IMG/VR virus record: IMGVR_UViG_3300042387_000059
Location: 1 to 32,463 of that record
Strand: one strand, 5' to 3'
Length of the DNA stretch: 32,463 nucleotides
From: a virus
Shown: one piece after another, positions 11,738 to 20,424 of the stretch
Layout of the letters: every line of letters begins with the position of its first letter
Position numbering within the stretch: the stretch's first letter is position 1
Program-made: the position numbers and the translations under genes
Notes under the pieces: generated by a model
Seen by the model: the letters and a program-made list of their open reading frames with translations, nothing else
What the model was told of the DNA's origin: nothing
Databases searched by the model: none

Positions 11738-13290
11738 TATTGACCTACTACGAAAATAGAGCCATCAGGTTTCTTAATTTGGACTGCGCCAGTTGACTTG
11801 CTACGCCCCGCTGTAAAGCCAGAAGGGAGAACTGGAGCGCCCTGTGAGCCGCCACGTTGCCAAGAACTAATCTGTTCTGTTAAGAACTGATTGACTTTTG
11901 GATGGTTGTAGATCCTTGGGTTGTCAGGTGAATTCTGCCAAGCAGTAAACACACCCTTTGGATCACCAGTGTAGTTATCCAAGAAAGTCTGACGAGCAAG
12001 ATCTTTGTCCGCAGCAGCAATTTCAATTGCAGACAAGTACTTGGTAACAAACTTGGGATCTGTCACACCAGTAGTGGCCTTATCAACGATAGAGCCTTCA
12101 AATGCGTTGGCGTTACCCTTGATGCTTTCCAGACCTTTAAGAACACCCTCAGAGCGTGTCTTGTTGAACATACTGACGTTGCCAACAAAAGAGTCAAACT
12201 TGTCGCCAACACCTGGAATCGCACGAATGTACGATGCACCAGTTGCAAGGAACTCGGTTGCCTTGTTTGGATCAAGTTGTTCAGCAGCGTTGTACAGATA
12301 CTCAGCAGAGCGTCTACGATCACCAACAGTCAGAGCAGAATCTTGCGCTGTCTTAGTAAACTCGTTGTAACGATCAGCAGCAGCTTTGTTAATTGCTTCT
12401 TGAGCCGGAGAAAGTGAAGCGATAGCGCCTCCTCTTGTGGTCGTAGCACCGCCAGTGCCTGGAGCAGTTGTTGTAGATGCTGGGCCACCAAGAAGAGATG
12501 CCCTAGGCACAAATTCAAATTGTTGAGTTCTTGGATTCAGCACTCGTTCAACTTGACCCGCTGCTTGACCAACAGCCCTAGCACCTTCAATTGTGCTAAC
12601 TGCTTGTGCTGAACCCGGAATAGCCATTTGCTGAATACTGCCTTGAGGTGTAATGCCAAGCATAGTATTGGCTGACACTTCAGGAGGAGTCGTCAAGATT
12701 CTTGACTCCATATATCTCTGCACAGGAGCAGAAGAGAAGCCACCTGTCAGTGGGTTGTATTGACTTGCAACACCATCCTTTTGAGTTGGCAAACCACGCA
12801 AGATTTCCATGTTCGGATTAAGCAGCAAATCACCCTGAACACGAGGTTGCAAAGCAGTGATGGTCTCTCGGATTGGGCCTTGTACTGTTGGAGGCAGTCG
12901 CAAAACATCCTGCAAAGCATTCTGGATGTTGAAAGGCAAACCCTGTGCGCGAGCAGTAGCCAATTCATTCTGACGAGCCTCAACATCAGGAGTTACTGGT
13001 CCTGTGAACTGTGGGCTTGACTCATTGAACTGTGTAGGCAAGTATTTCTGTTGAAAGCCAGCAACAGCTTGACGATCAGCGGCCTTTTGTTGTGCCTCTG
13101 TAATAGCTTTTTGAGCAGTTGTGTATTGATCAGGAACACTAAGAGCAGAGCGCAAACCCATAGAAGGGTCATTGCTTAACAAAGAGCCAAGCAAGAACTG
13201 TGTAGTGGCTTGCTTTTGAAGATCTGCCCTTTCCTGTTCACCAAGACCAGTAAGAGCAGCGTTTGACAATAAGCCAAAATTGATGGGCAT
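11737..13290 (-). CDS. Large internal virion protein candidate (517 aa)
   Basis: The N-terminus (MPINFGLLSNAALTGLGEQE) is short and hydrophobic. Most of the rest is Gln/Ala-rich and helical, with Pro/Gly linkers around residues 240-270. The C-terminus closes with TGAVQIKKPDGSIFVVGQ, a small beta motif. No catalytic motif is seen. It is placed between the Gln-rich 444-residue protein and the transglycosylase protein, the usual location of podoviral ejection proteins that travel with the genome into the cell. The stop overlaps the transglycosylase gene's ATG (TAATG). Function is inferred from position and composition. Confidence 0.65.
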   Translation of the reverse strand: MPINFGLLSNAALTGLGEQERADLQKQATTQFLLGSLLSNDPSMGLRSALSVPDQYTTAQKAITEAQQKAADRQAVAGFQQKYLPTQFNESSPQFTGPVTPDVEARQNELATARAQGLPFNIQNALQDVLRLPPTVQGPIRETITALQPRVQGDLLLNPNMEILRGLPTQKDGVASQYNPLTGGFSSAPVQRYMESRILTTPPEVSANTMLGITPQGSIQQMAIPGSAQAVSTIEGARAVGQAAGQVERVLNPRTQQFEFVPRASLLGGPASTTTAPGTGGATTTRGGAIASLSPAQEAINKAAADRYNEFTKTAQDSALTVGDRRRSAEYLYNAAEQLDPNKATEFLATGASYIRAIPGVGDKFDSFVGNVSMFNKTRSEGVLKGLESIKGNANAFEGSIVDKATTGVTDPKFVTKYLSAIEIAAADKDLARQTFLDNYTGDPKGVFTAWQNSPDNPRIYNHPKVNQFLTEQISSWQRGGSQGAPVLPSGFTAGRSKSTGAVQIKKPDGSIFVVGQ

Positions 13291-13299
13291 AAAAACTCC

Positions 13300-14634
13300 T
13301 TACAAGCCAAGTACGCCAAGCAAGCCCGAGCGTTGTGTTTGTTGTTGCTGCATACCAGAACCACCGCCAACATTGAGACCCAATGCTTGGTTGATGATCT
13401 GTTGTTGTTCCAGTGGCAGATTGCGGATTGCATCCAATTGCGCCTGAGAGAACTGCTGTTGTGCAGCACCCTGTTGAGCCAACTGGTTAGCTCCCGCAAA
13501 TCCCATTTGCTGACCTTGACCAGCCACATTAGCAAGTTGACCAGAAGCGCCAAGACGTTGTTGGTTAGCTTGAAGGCCAGCACCTTGATTAGCTAGGTTG
13601 GCTTGCAAAAAGTTCTGAGCATTTGCCAAGCTGGCTTGGTTTTGTGCGGCAGCACTAAATTGGCTTGCTTGGTTTGTGGCCGCTTGATTTGCCAAGCTAG
13701 TTTGCTGTTGATTTTGCGTATTAAGCTGACCAACATTGAAGTCAAAGCCTTGGTTAGCCAAAGCAGCACGTAGCAAAGCATCTTGGTTTGCTTGAGCCGA
13801 ACTCAAACCTGCTTGTTGATTGGCAAGACCAAATTGACCAGCCAATTGCAAAGACTGTTGTGTGGTAGCAGCATCTTGAGCTTGATTCAACTGCTGTGCT
13901 TGCATGGCACGAGCAAGATCAGCCTCAGAGGCTCTTTGTGCAGCCTCATAACCAGCAGCATTTTGTTGAGCAACTAAACGAGCAGCATTTTCGCCAAAAG
14001 CACGGTTGGTTTCAGCTTCAGCAACACCTTGGCGCGAACCACCGAAAGCCTTAGCCGCAGTAGCTTGAGCAGAAGTTTGTTGCTGTTGTAATTGACGCGA
14101 ACGCTCAAGGTCAGCCAAACTTTGGTTTGTCACTGCTTGAGTGTAAGGATTCATGTACTGTTCAATGTTCTGGTTCAAAAAAGAACCAGCTTGAATATCA
14201 CGTATATTTTGTCGAGCCTGTGGAGCAATTTGGCCCAACGCTTCAGATGTTACGTTAGCGCCACTTACCCTGTCAGCAGCAATACGCTCGGCATTTACAT
14301 CACGAACTGCATTACGGCCAAGTTGTGCGGCTTGGGCTTGTGCGGCAGAATAGCCTTGGGCGGCCACATCTTGTGCATTAACCTGTTGAGGGCTATACAA
14401 ACCAGCACTTGTTGCTAGGTTGGCAGAAGTGTTAAGTTGACGCATCTGTTGACTGTTTGGGTCAGCAAACTGTCGAGCAACGGCGAAAGATCGCTGCTGA
14501 TCAGGAGTAAACCCAGCAAACTCTCGGGCTTGCAATCCTTCAGAAACACCTGTTGCTCGGGTTACGTTTCCAAGAAACGCATCACGCAGTGCAGGATCAA
14601 GCTGCTGCGTACTTTGGCTGCTACCACCAGACAT
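13300..14634 (-). CDS. Gln/Ala/Asn-rich internal virion protein candidate (444 aa)
   Basis: A GGAGGT seven bases before the ATG at 14634 identifies this start (MSGGSSQSTQQLDPALRDAF); an upstream TTG frame is not needed. The protein is very rich in Gln, Ala and Asn, with irregular heptads such as GLANQQAGLSSAQANQDALL throughout about 80-400, implying long coiled coils. It ends in a Gly-rich SGLLGVLGL tail. Similar low-complexity proteins are found next to transglycosylase proteins in environmental podoviruses. They are thought to be ejected or internal core proteins. The stretch is probably structural, and no enzyme motif is present. Confidence 0.6.
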   Translation of the reverse strand: MSGGSSQSTQQLDPALRDAFLGNVTRATGVSEGLQAREFAGFTPDQQRSFAVARQFADPNSQQMRQLNTSANLATSAGLYSPQQVNAQDVAAQGYSAAQAQAAQLGRNAVRDVNAERIAADRVSGANVTSEALGQIAPQARQNIRDIQAGSFLNQNIEQYMNPYTQAVTNQSLADLERSRQLQQQQTSAQATAAKAFGGSRQGVAEAETNRAFGENAARLVAQQNAAGYEAAQRASEADLARAMQAQQLNQAQDAATTQQSLQLAGQFGLANQQAGLSSAQANQDALLRAALANQGFDFNVGQLNTQNQQQTSLANQAATNQASQFSAAAQNQASLANAQNFLQANLANQGAGLQANQQRLGASGQLANVAGQGQQMGFAGANQLAQQGAAQQQFSQAQLDAIRNLPLEQQQIINQALGLNVGGGSGMQQQQTQRSGLLGVLGL

Positions 14635-14636
14635 AA

Positions 14637-15038
14637 TTACACCTCCGTTGAAAGCCAATAATGTGTTGGCTTCATGTTGAATTTAGTGACAAAAGTTCTT
14701 GACCAGCCCTTACGCCCTGTTAAGGTGATCTTACGGCATCCCATGTCTTCAGCGAACTTCTGAATATGGGGGGTTAGCGTTTCTAGTTCATCTAGATTGC
14801 CACCAGCCAAAAAAATGTGCAATACCCTCATCCTTGGAAAGTTTTGCACTTGCGTCACTACAGCACTATTACTACTAGGCCATAGCTGCATTGAGCCATC
14901 TGCGATGCAATCTGCTACATCTTGAATGTTATAAGTGTTATCGTATTCTAAAGCAGGTTCAAGTATTTTCTGTACTTTTTGGAAAAGCAAGGCCCATAGT
15001 GGTAATTCACCATCGACCTTGTACTTTTCATAATCCAT
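14637..15038 (-). CDS. GNAT-like fold phage protein (133 aa)
   Basis: The start is the ATG at 15038, which overlaps the previous stop (TGATG); a longer upstream frame would run into the neighbour. The sequence has the pattern MRVLHIFLAGGNLDELETLT, then HIQKFAEDMGCRKITLTGR and KGWSRTF. This pattern recurs in phage proteins near tail genes and resembles the strand-helix core of acetyltransferases (GNAT). The usual acetyl-CoA loop is not obvious, so catalysis is doubtful. It may be a head-tail or ejection accessory factor. The gene lies between the propeller-like tail protein and the Gln-rich protein. Confidence 0.6.
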   Translation of the reverse strand: MDYEKYKVDGELPLWALLFQKVQKILEPALEYDNTYNIQDVADCIADGSMQLWPSSNSAVVTQVQNFPRMRVLHIFLAGGNLDELETLTPHIQKFAEDMGCRKITLTGRKGWSRTFVTKFNMKPTHYWLSTEV

Positions 15039-16513
15039 CAGCGCATACTTCCAAGCTTGCCATCGAAACGAATAACACCTACTCGCCAATCAGTAAGATC
15101 AACACCTTCAATCTTTACCGAGACCTGCCGCCCAGTAAGACGTACACTTGTTGGTGAATTTAAAGAGTAAGGCCCGTAGTTGTATTCTGTTGCATTGGGA
15201 TACAGCTTGGTGCTAAACCGCACTTGTACATCACCAGCAGTCATTTCATCAGGGATGAGGCCAGTTAATGTCATTAACCTGTCTCCAGCACCCAACTCAA
15301 CAGGCCCAGACTCCGCAAACAATGTCTGACCGTCATAAGCAAAGCCAACCTCATGCTCATACAGATACCCATCTGTTGACATCAGCAGTGGGTTAGAGAA
15401 AATCCCACGGTCTGTACCACAAGTACGGGCCAATGTACCAATTGCCCAATGGTTTTCACGATAGTTGTATGTGACATACGAATCACATTCGTTAGAGGCA
15501 GAACTTGGATAAAACCACCAAATCTCACCAAATGTAGAATTGTGAACACAATAAACTTTAGAAGATTGTGTAAAGTTCAGATTCTTAAATATGTAGTCGC
15601 CAACATCACATTTGATTGGTTTTACAAAACCATCGTAAATCCAGAAACCAGAATCAGACATCCAAATGCAAGCGTTATCAATAACAGCAACAGACTGTTT
15701 TGAGATAACCCCACAACCAGCGCCAATACGTTCAAAACCGTAAATAAAAGGTGGGCCAATATAGGTTGCTGTGTGTACATCTACGTTTGTAAACAGTATT
15801 GTTGCTCCGCGAATCCGCTTTGCACACATCAAAGAGCCAATAGTGGTTAGCTCAAAATCACCCGCTTGGTTGGTTGCAGCAGGTGACCATACGGTGTTGT
15901 TTTCTTGATCGCACCACGCAATCCTGCGAGTGTTACCACCTGCTCCCAAAGCAAAGATAAATCGCTCTTGCGTAACAATCAATCCAGTGCAATCTATTGG
16001 CGCATTAGTAATGGGCGCAGCATCATTTGATGTATTCAATTGCCACTCTAGCAATCGTCCATCTTTGGTAGAGCAAGCCACAAGATACTCACCAAAGGTA
16101 TCTAGACTCCATGTTGTTGCAGGGATAAACTGACCAAGATCGGGTCTTGCTACACCATAAGCAGAACTGCCATAAGTGCCGTATCCATAGCCAATCTTCA
16201 GCAAAGCATCTGCATTACCAGTGACCAAACTGGTTGGCGAAATGTCAAATACAGTGCCATTCTCATTCATCACGTATAGATTTGAATGTGTGCCAATAGC
16301 AATTCGTCTATTGTTGGAGTTGTCGCGCCAATTAATAAGGCCACGAGCAAGTCCACTCATCTGAGTATTAGAACGTTTTCTCCAGCCACCAACAGGACGG
16401 ATTGTGTTCTCGTACCAGCGAACCAAGTTAGATCCATTCCAGCGTCCTTTTGATTGGTACTCAGTACCGTTCTTATAGACACCTGGGGGTATTTGAAGTG
16501 GGATGTAGGCCAT
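15038..16513 (-). CDS. Tail protein, beta-propeller-like (491 aa)
   Basis: The protein opens with MAYIPLQIPPGVYKNGTEYQ, then RWNGSNLVRWYENTIRPVGG and W, a pattern I associate with tail proteins of marine and freshwater podoviruses. Multiple short segments of alternating hydrophobic and aromatic residues, such as RRIAIGTHSNLYVMNENGTV, suggest beta-propeller blades. These resemble P22 gp10 and other tail-needle or nozzle proteins that plug the DNA channel. The C-terminal part (after about 400) is a beta domain. Propeller identity is inference. The stop overlaps the GNAT-like gene. Confidence 0.65.
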   Translation of the reverse strand: MAYIPLQIPPGVYKNGTEYQSKGRWNGSNLVRWYENTIRPVGGWRKRSNTQMSGLARGLINWRDNSNNRRIAIGTHSNLYVMNENGTVFDISPTSLVTGNADALLKIGYGYGTYGSSAYGVARPDLGQFIPATTWSLDTFGEYLVACSTKDGRLLEWQLNTSNDAAPITNAPIDCTGLIVTQERFIFALGAGGNTRRIAWCDQENNTVWSPAATNQAGDFELTTIGSLMCAKRIRGATILFTNVDVHTATYIGPPFIYGFERIGAGCGVISKQSVAVIDNACIWMSDSGFWIYDGFVKPIKCDVGDYIFKNLNFTQSSKVYCVHNSTFGEIWWFYPSSASNECDSYVTYNYRENHWAIGTLARTCGTDRGIFSNPLLMSTDGYLYEHEVGFAYDGQTLFAESGPVELGAGDRLMTLTGLIPDEMTAGDVQVRFSTKLYPNATEYNYGPYSLNSPTSVRLTGRQVSVKIEGVDLTDWRVGVIRFDGKLGSMR

Positions 16514-16519
16514 GATGTT

Positions 16520-17176
16520 TTATTGGTTAGGTAGGTTAGACACAAACGTCATGGTAGCAATAGCTGATGGGATTGCTGGCCTAGTTGGGCTTGTACTTGC
16601 AGGAAATGCCTCAAGAGTAACATCAAGACTTGTGACTCTCCCAACAATTTCAATGTAGTCACCCGCTGATAGACTTTCCATGAAGTTTAGTGCTGCAACA
16701 ATGTGAGATGCGTCACCAGTAGACTTACGAGCGGCGACATGAAAACGACTGTTTGAATTGGGAATGTTGGTTCCGTTTTTGCGAAACCATATATCAAAGT
16801 CCTGACCATCGTTGCTTACATTCTTGATTTGCAAAGAAAACTGCAAATTCCAAATTCCATCTACAGCAACTGTAATCCGTGAATTGCTGGCAATGCTTAC
16901 GCCATTAGAAAAGTCTGTACTTGGAAAGAAAACAGGATAGGCATCAGTTGTACTGGTAGCAACTTGGTCTGTTTCGTTATGAAAAGCACCATAGGGAAAG
17001 TTAAGGTACTTTCCACCAGAAGGGCCAATCAAAGAACCAATGACGTTAACAATCTTGGTAAAAAACAACCTCAAGATGCCATTGTTTTGGTTCTGGACAT
17101 CCTGAGAATAGACAGCACCCGACAAGCCTAAAGAAGGCAAGGCAGGATTGTCTAATTGTTGTTTGATGTTAGCCAT
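16520..17176 (-). CDS. Tail-associated protein with C1q/TNF-like beta domain (218 aa)
   Basis: A helical N-terminus (MANIKQQLDNPALPSLGLSG) is followed by a stretch typical of jelly-roll domains: VDGIWNLQFSLQIKNVSNDG, then DIWFRKNGTNIPNSNSRFHV. Such modules trimerise and sit at fibre tips in several phages. The gene lies directly upstream of the propeller-like protein (gap of a few bases) and downstream of the XhlA-like protein. It may be a fibre or a decoration protein. Fold assignment is from pattern only. Confidence 0.6.
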   Translation of the reverse strand: MANIKQQLDNPALPSLGLSGAVYSQDVQNQNNGILRLFFTKIVNVIGSLIGPSGGKYLNFPYGAFHNETDQVATSTTDAYPVFFPSTDFSNGVSIASNSRITVAVDGIWNLQFSLQIKNVSNDGQDFDIWFRKNGTNIPNSNSRFHVAARKSTGDASHIVAALNFMESLSAGDYIEIVGRVTSLDVTLEAFPASTSPTRPAIPSAIATMTFVSNLPNQ

Positions 17177-17382
17177 TAGAGTCCGAAAATCTTTTTAACC
17201 ATCTCAGCAGCAACACCTGGACCGAGCAATACAGCAGCAATTACCGCATAAAGCAGATACTCAATTTTTGCCATGCGCTTGGAGCCTGACTCAAAAGATT
17301 TTTGGATGCCCTCATAGCGATGAGCGCAAACTTGCTCATGCGTAGTCAATCTGGCCTCCGTTGCATCTATCTGTTCGCTCAT
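17176..17382 (-). CDS. XhlA-like small membrane protein, holin-related candidate
   Basis: The 68-residue product has a charged helical N-terminus (MSEQIDATEARLTTHEQVCA, about 1-45). It ends with a hydrophobic segment (IEYLLYAVIAAVLLGPGVAA) and the tail EMVKKIFGL. This coiled-coil plus C-terminal membrane anchor is the layout of XhlA/haemolysin-type accessory holins. It lies among tail genes, 10 kb from the endolysin, so it may instead be a virion membrane protein. It shares the TAATG-type junction with the gene below. Confidence 0.55.
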   Translation of the reverse strand: MSEQIDATEARLTTHEQVCAHRYEGIQKSFESGSKRMAKIEYLLYAVIAAVLLGPGVAAEMVKKIFGL

Positions 17383-17385
17383 GGC

Positions 17386-17829
17386 TTACTCCGGCTGAGT
17401 AGGCCATTGGGTGTCCCAAGGAAAGCCTGGTTGCGCCGTAATGTCGCGCAGTGCTTGGCGGTAGGTGGCCCATGCGGCTTTGTCCACTGGCGCGTCTGCC
17501 ACCTGTGTCCAATCGCTGCCCTTGAGTTTATCAGTACGCTGACTGCGAGTCTTTTCGGCTTGCTCTGCGTCCTTGATTGCTTTAGCCTCTTGATCCATGT
17601 CGGCCACGCTGTACTTGGTGTACCACTTGCCGTCAATCTGCTCAAGGCCGTCAGCAAAGCCAACTTGGTAGCGTGTCGGCTGCGCCTGTGGGCCTTCAAA
17701 GACCACATCAGCGCCCAAGTCGTTGATAAGGGTTTCGCTCAGTTGCGGAGGCATTGAGGTGTTGGAGTGCATTGCACGGAACTCACCCTCGTACATCACT
17801 GCGCCTGTCTGTCGGATTCTGATTTGCAT
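17386..17829 (-). CDS. Tail assembly chaperone-like protein (147 aa)
   Basis: The C-terminal half contains the sequence GSDWTQVADAPVDKAAWATY, then RQALRDITAQPGFPWDTQWP. This is the signature of the phage tail assembly chaperone (Phage_tail_APC) family, normally found after tail fibre genes. The N-terminal half (about 1-80) is a small beta domain. These chaperones assist folding or attachment of fibres, which fits its position directly downstream of the 636-residue fibre gene. AAGGAACAACT precedes the ATG. Confidence 0.75.
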   Translation of the reverse strand: MQIRIRQTGAVMYEGEFRAMHSNTSMPPQLSETLINDLGADVVFEGPQAQPTRYQVGFADGLEQIDGKWYTKYSVADMDQEAKAIKDAEQAEKTRSQRTDKLKGSDWTQVADAPVDKAAWATYRQALRDITAQPGFPWDTQWPTQPE

Positions 17830-17838
17830 AGTTGTTCC

Positions 17839-19749
17839 TTATGCGATTGCCAAGAAGATGTAAGTCGCGCTGCTCACGTTCACATTCGTTGCAGAGACTT
17901 GGTTGACCACAAAGCCTGTGCTGTCAGTGTCAATGGTGTCGTCCGTTGTGACTTCTGCTGCCGTTGTGTTGAGGCTGAGGTGCGGATCGTTACCGCTGAC
18001 GATACCTCGCGCTGTGTCCCAGACGTACCAATCACCAGTGTCGTCAGTGCGCTTGATCATCACAAACCTTGCGCCGCCAGTGAAGCCACAGTTGATTGTC
18101 TGACTGCTGCCATTGCCTGTGTAGCTGCCGACTTTGCTTACGCCGGGGCAAGTTGCAAATAGGTAGGCAACAATACTACCACCACTATTATTTACCTCCA
18201 CTCTTGTTCCAACTGTAAATACCGAAGAAGTTGGAGTCGTTGAATTCCAATAAAGTGAATTAGTAATAGGTGAACCCGCAGAATTCAATCTCAAAGCTTG
18301 AGTGTTGGGTAAAGATGCAGAATAAACAGCCCAGTCTTCAACATAACTTCTGCCTTTAATAATCATCAACTCAGGCACTGCTGCCAAGTTGTGCGCCACA
18401 GTCCGTGCAACTCCCGTCCCCGTATAGCAAACCTCATCAAAGAAGCCGGGGGCGCGTCTGAAGAACCAGTTAATAGTTGTGTTACCAGTTCCATTTATTG
18501 CGCTGTTAAAACTTGTTCCAAGAGAAATACCATCCATATTAAATGATGTTATATCTTGTGTGGATGAACTAGTTGTTTGTTCAGCATCTGTGTTTGTTGT
18601 AGCAAGATAATTTGCCCTTCCTCTTAATCTATCTGCAACAGTAGTCGCATTACCTGAAGCCCCTCTAATTTGGTCAATCACCAAATCTGGTGGGAAATTT
18701 AAACCTGAAATAGTTGCAGCAGAACCAGTACCAGTTCTTATTGCTGGAGAAAACACACTCGTACCCGTTGTCGGCACTTTCATCGGGCCACGGCGTATGG
18801 CTATGTAGATGTAGGTTTGAGAACCAGACAAGCCACGTGCTTCAAATCCTGTGCTTGTTGGGAACCCATCGCCGCCAACTGTCTCGGCGTCCGATTCATT
18901 AGCACGGAGCCAATTTCTACCACCGCTACGGTTAGACCAGCCGCGCATGGTGTCTGAAATTTGCCACAGGTCACTTGCTGTGCTACTTTTCCACATAACC
19001 CACTGCGGCTCATATCCAAGATTTACAGTTGCATTTGCAGAGCCATCAGTCGTAAACGACCCACACGAAATCACGTTGTCCGTACCCGTCAGGCCAAAGC
19101 CTCCTGCGTCATGGGCGAAGACGTAGGCTACGTAGGTGCGACCAGAAGCGTTATAAAGCGAAGAACCTCCATCAAGAGTAAATGACGTACCTCCAACGGA
19201 AGAAAGCCATGAAAACGTCTGCTCAGACCCTGTTGTATTTAAATATATAAATTTACTTGTCCCAAGAGACCTGTGATAGACCATCCATTGATCTGCGTCG
19301 CTAGTACATTTAATAATGATGCAACCGGGATTTGAGGTGAGAGAATGGTTAATTACTTGGTTTGTCCCATTCCCCGTATACGTCACCACATCAAAGAACT
19401 TTGGCTGCTCTCTGAAGGTCCATGAAGCGTAGGTGGAGCTACTGGCATTACTACCGGGGCCAGTAGTAAAACCTGTTGTTCCAAAAGAAGTGATAAGGTT
19501 GGCTGAAAATGCTGACGCATTAGTTGCGTTAGAAAGTAAGTAGTTACCCGCGCCCCTTACCGTGTCTTCCAAAATATTATCGCCAGCAGCACTTCGTAAT
19601 TTTCTCCACACCAGCCCGCCCTTGCCCGACAGATCAATGCCATTGGTGATAGTCTGTGTAGAGCCGTTGCCTGTGTAAAGGTAAGTGCTGAAACATGACT
19701 CTATATAATTTGCGTCTTCTGATACTTGACTACTGTTACTACTAAACAT
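17839..19749 (-). CDS. Tail fibre / adhesin with repeated beta domains (636 aa)
   Basis: I place the start at the ATG at 19749 (MFSSNSSQVSEDANYIESC), with AAGGAAAT upstream. The frame continuing to 19773 overlaps the homing endonuclease gene further. The protein contains repeats of about 100-190 residues of the type FFDVVTYTGNGT, then IIIK, WMVYHRSLG, and a closing TYVAYVFA; a second copy reads FFDEVCYTGTGV and WAVYSASLP, closing SIVAYLFA. This matches the DUF7483-type beta module of phage adhesins. The role is probably binding host surface polysaccharide. It is directly followed by the tail assembly chaperone. Its start lies eight bases inside the GIY-YIG gene, suggesting that gene was inserted at this junction. 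Confidence 0.7.
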   Translation of the reverse strand: MFSSNSSQVSEDANYIESCFSTYLYTGNGSTQTITNGIDLSGKGGLVWRKLRSAAGDNILEDTVRGAGNYLLSNATNASAFSANLITSFGTTGFTTGPGSNASSSTYASWTFREQPKFFDVVTYTGNGTNQVINHSLTSNPGCIIIKCTSDADQWMVYHRSLGTSKFIYLNTTGSEQTFSWLSSVGGTSFTLDGGSSLYNASGRTYVAYVFAHDAGGFGLTGTDNVISCGSFTTDGSANATVNLGYEPQWVMWKSSTASDLWQISDTMRGWSNRSGGRNWLRANESDAETVGGDGFPTSTGFEARGLSGSQTYIYIAIRRGPMKVPTTGTSVFSPAIRTGTGSAATISGLNFPPDLVIDQIRGASGNATTVADRLRGRANYLATTNTDAEQTTSSSTQDITSFNMDGISLGTSFNSAINGTGNTTINWFFRRAPGFFDEVCYTGTGVARTVAHNLAAVPELMIIKGRSYVEDWAVYSASLPNTQALRLNSAGSPITNSLYWNSTTPTSSVFTVGTRVEVNNSGGSIVAYLFATCPGVSKVGSYTGNGSSQTINCGFTGGARFVMIKRTDDTGDWYVWDTARGIVSGNDPHLSLNTTAAEVTTDDTIDTDSTGFVVNQVSATNVNVSSATYIFLAIA

Positions 19750-20422
19750 TTTTGATTTCCTTACAGTTATCAAAGTGCCAACGGTTAGCTGTGTTAACAG
19801 CTACTGCTTTTTGACAATGAGGGCACTGAACTTTTTGTTTTGGAATGCCTTTTCGATGTGCACTCATTTTGGAGCAAGCCTCAACAGTATGAGTTTTGCC
19901 TTTCATTGGGCTGGGCCTACCTTTTAAAGCCTCTGATACTTTACTTTTTGTTTCTTCTGACGGACGGTAATTAGTTTCAAGACGTGCCTTAGCAATGTTT
20001 TTACGGCCCTGCTCGGATTTGGGTTTACGCATATTGTTTTGATGCTCTTCCGAGAAAACCCTGCCTTTAAACTTTTCACGCATCATTTGCTTATGTTCTT
20101 CAGTGTGCTTGTACCCCTGAGCGCCATCACCGCCATCAGTCATATTGGTTAGTTTAAAACCCAAGTCACGCATTTCAGCGATTAGCAAACACTCAAGGTC
20201 AAGCGCCTGTTTGTCAGATACGTTTTCTACCAGCTTAATAACAATTGGCGCCATGCCAAGACGCATCAATTTGCGAATTTTGCTGAGCTTAAGTGATTTG
20301 CGCTGGACATAGTATTTGGCTTCTGCAACGTGAGCATTACAACGCTCCCCACTGCCCTTGCCAACATAAAATGGCAAGTTGTTGCGTGGGTCAATTAGCG
20401 TGTAAATGTAAGATGCGTTCAT
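19742..20422 (-). CDS. GIY-YIG homing endonuclease, free-standing
   Basis: The N-terminus YIYTLIDPRNNLPFYVGKGS is the GIY-YIG catalytic motif in a LEM-3-like variant (YIYTLID...FYVGKG). Several NUMOD-like repeats follow, with patterns such as SEEHQNNMRK, SEETKSKVSEALKG and KTHTVEACSKMSAHRKG. These are DNA-contacting modules of phage group I intron and free-standing endonucleases. A zinc finger, CPHC, then HFDNC (C-x2-C...H-x3-C), closes the 226-residue protein. Two bases separate it from the fibre gene upstream, and it overlaps the next fibre gene by eight bases. It is very probably a selfish gene spreading in tail loci. Confidence 0.85.
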   Translation of the reverse strand: MNASYIYTLIDPRNNLPFYVGKGSGERCNAHVAEAKYYVQRKSLKLSKIRKLMRLGMAPIVIKLVENVSDKQALDLECLLIAEMRDLGFKLTNMTDGGDGAQGYKHTEEHKQMMREKFKGRVFSEEHQNNMRKPKSEQGRKNIAKARLETNYRPSEETKSKVSEALKGRPSPMKGKTHTVEACSKMSAHRKGIPKQKVQCPHCQKAVAVNTANRWHFDNCKEIKNV

Positions 20423-20424
20423 TT

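Noticed and set aside
13300-14634. Gln-rich coding region as a simple-repeat element
   Set aside because: The repetitive look is due to Gln, Ala and Asn codons in a complete reading frame with a strong ribosome site, so it is a protein-coding gene and not a DNA repeat element.
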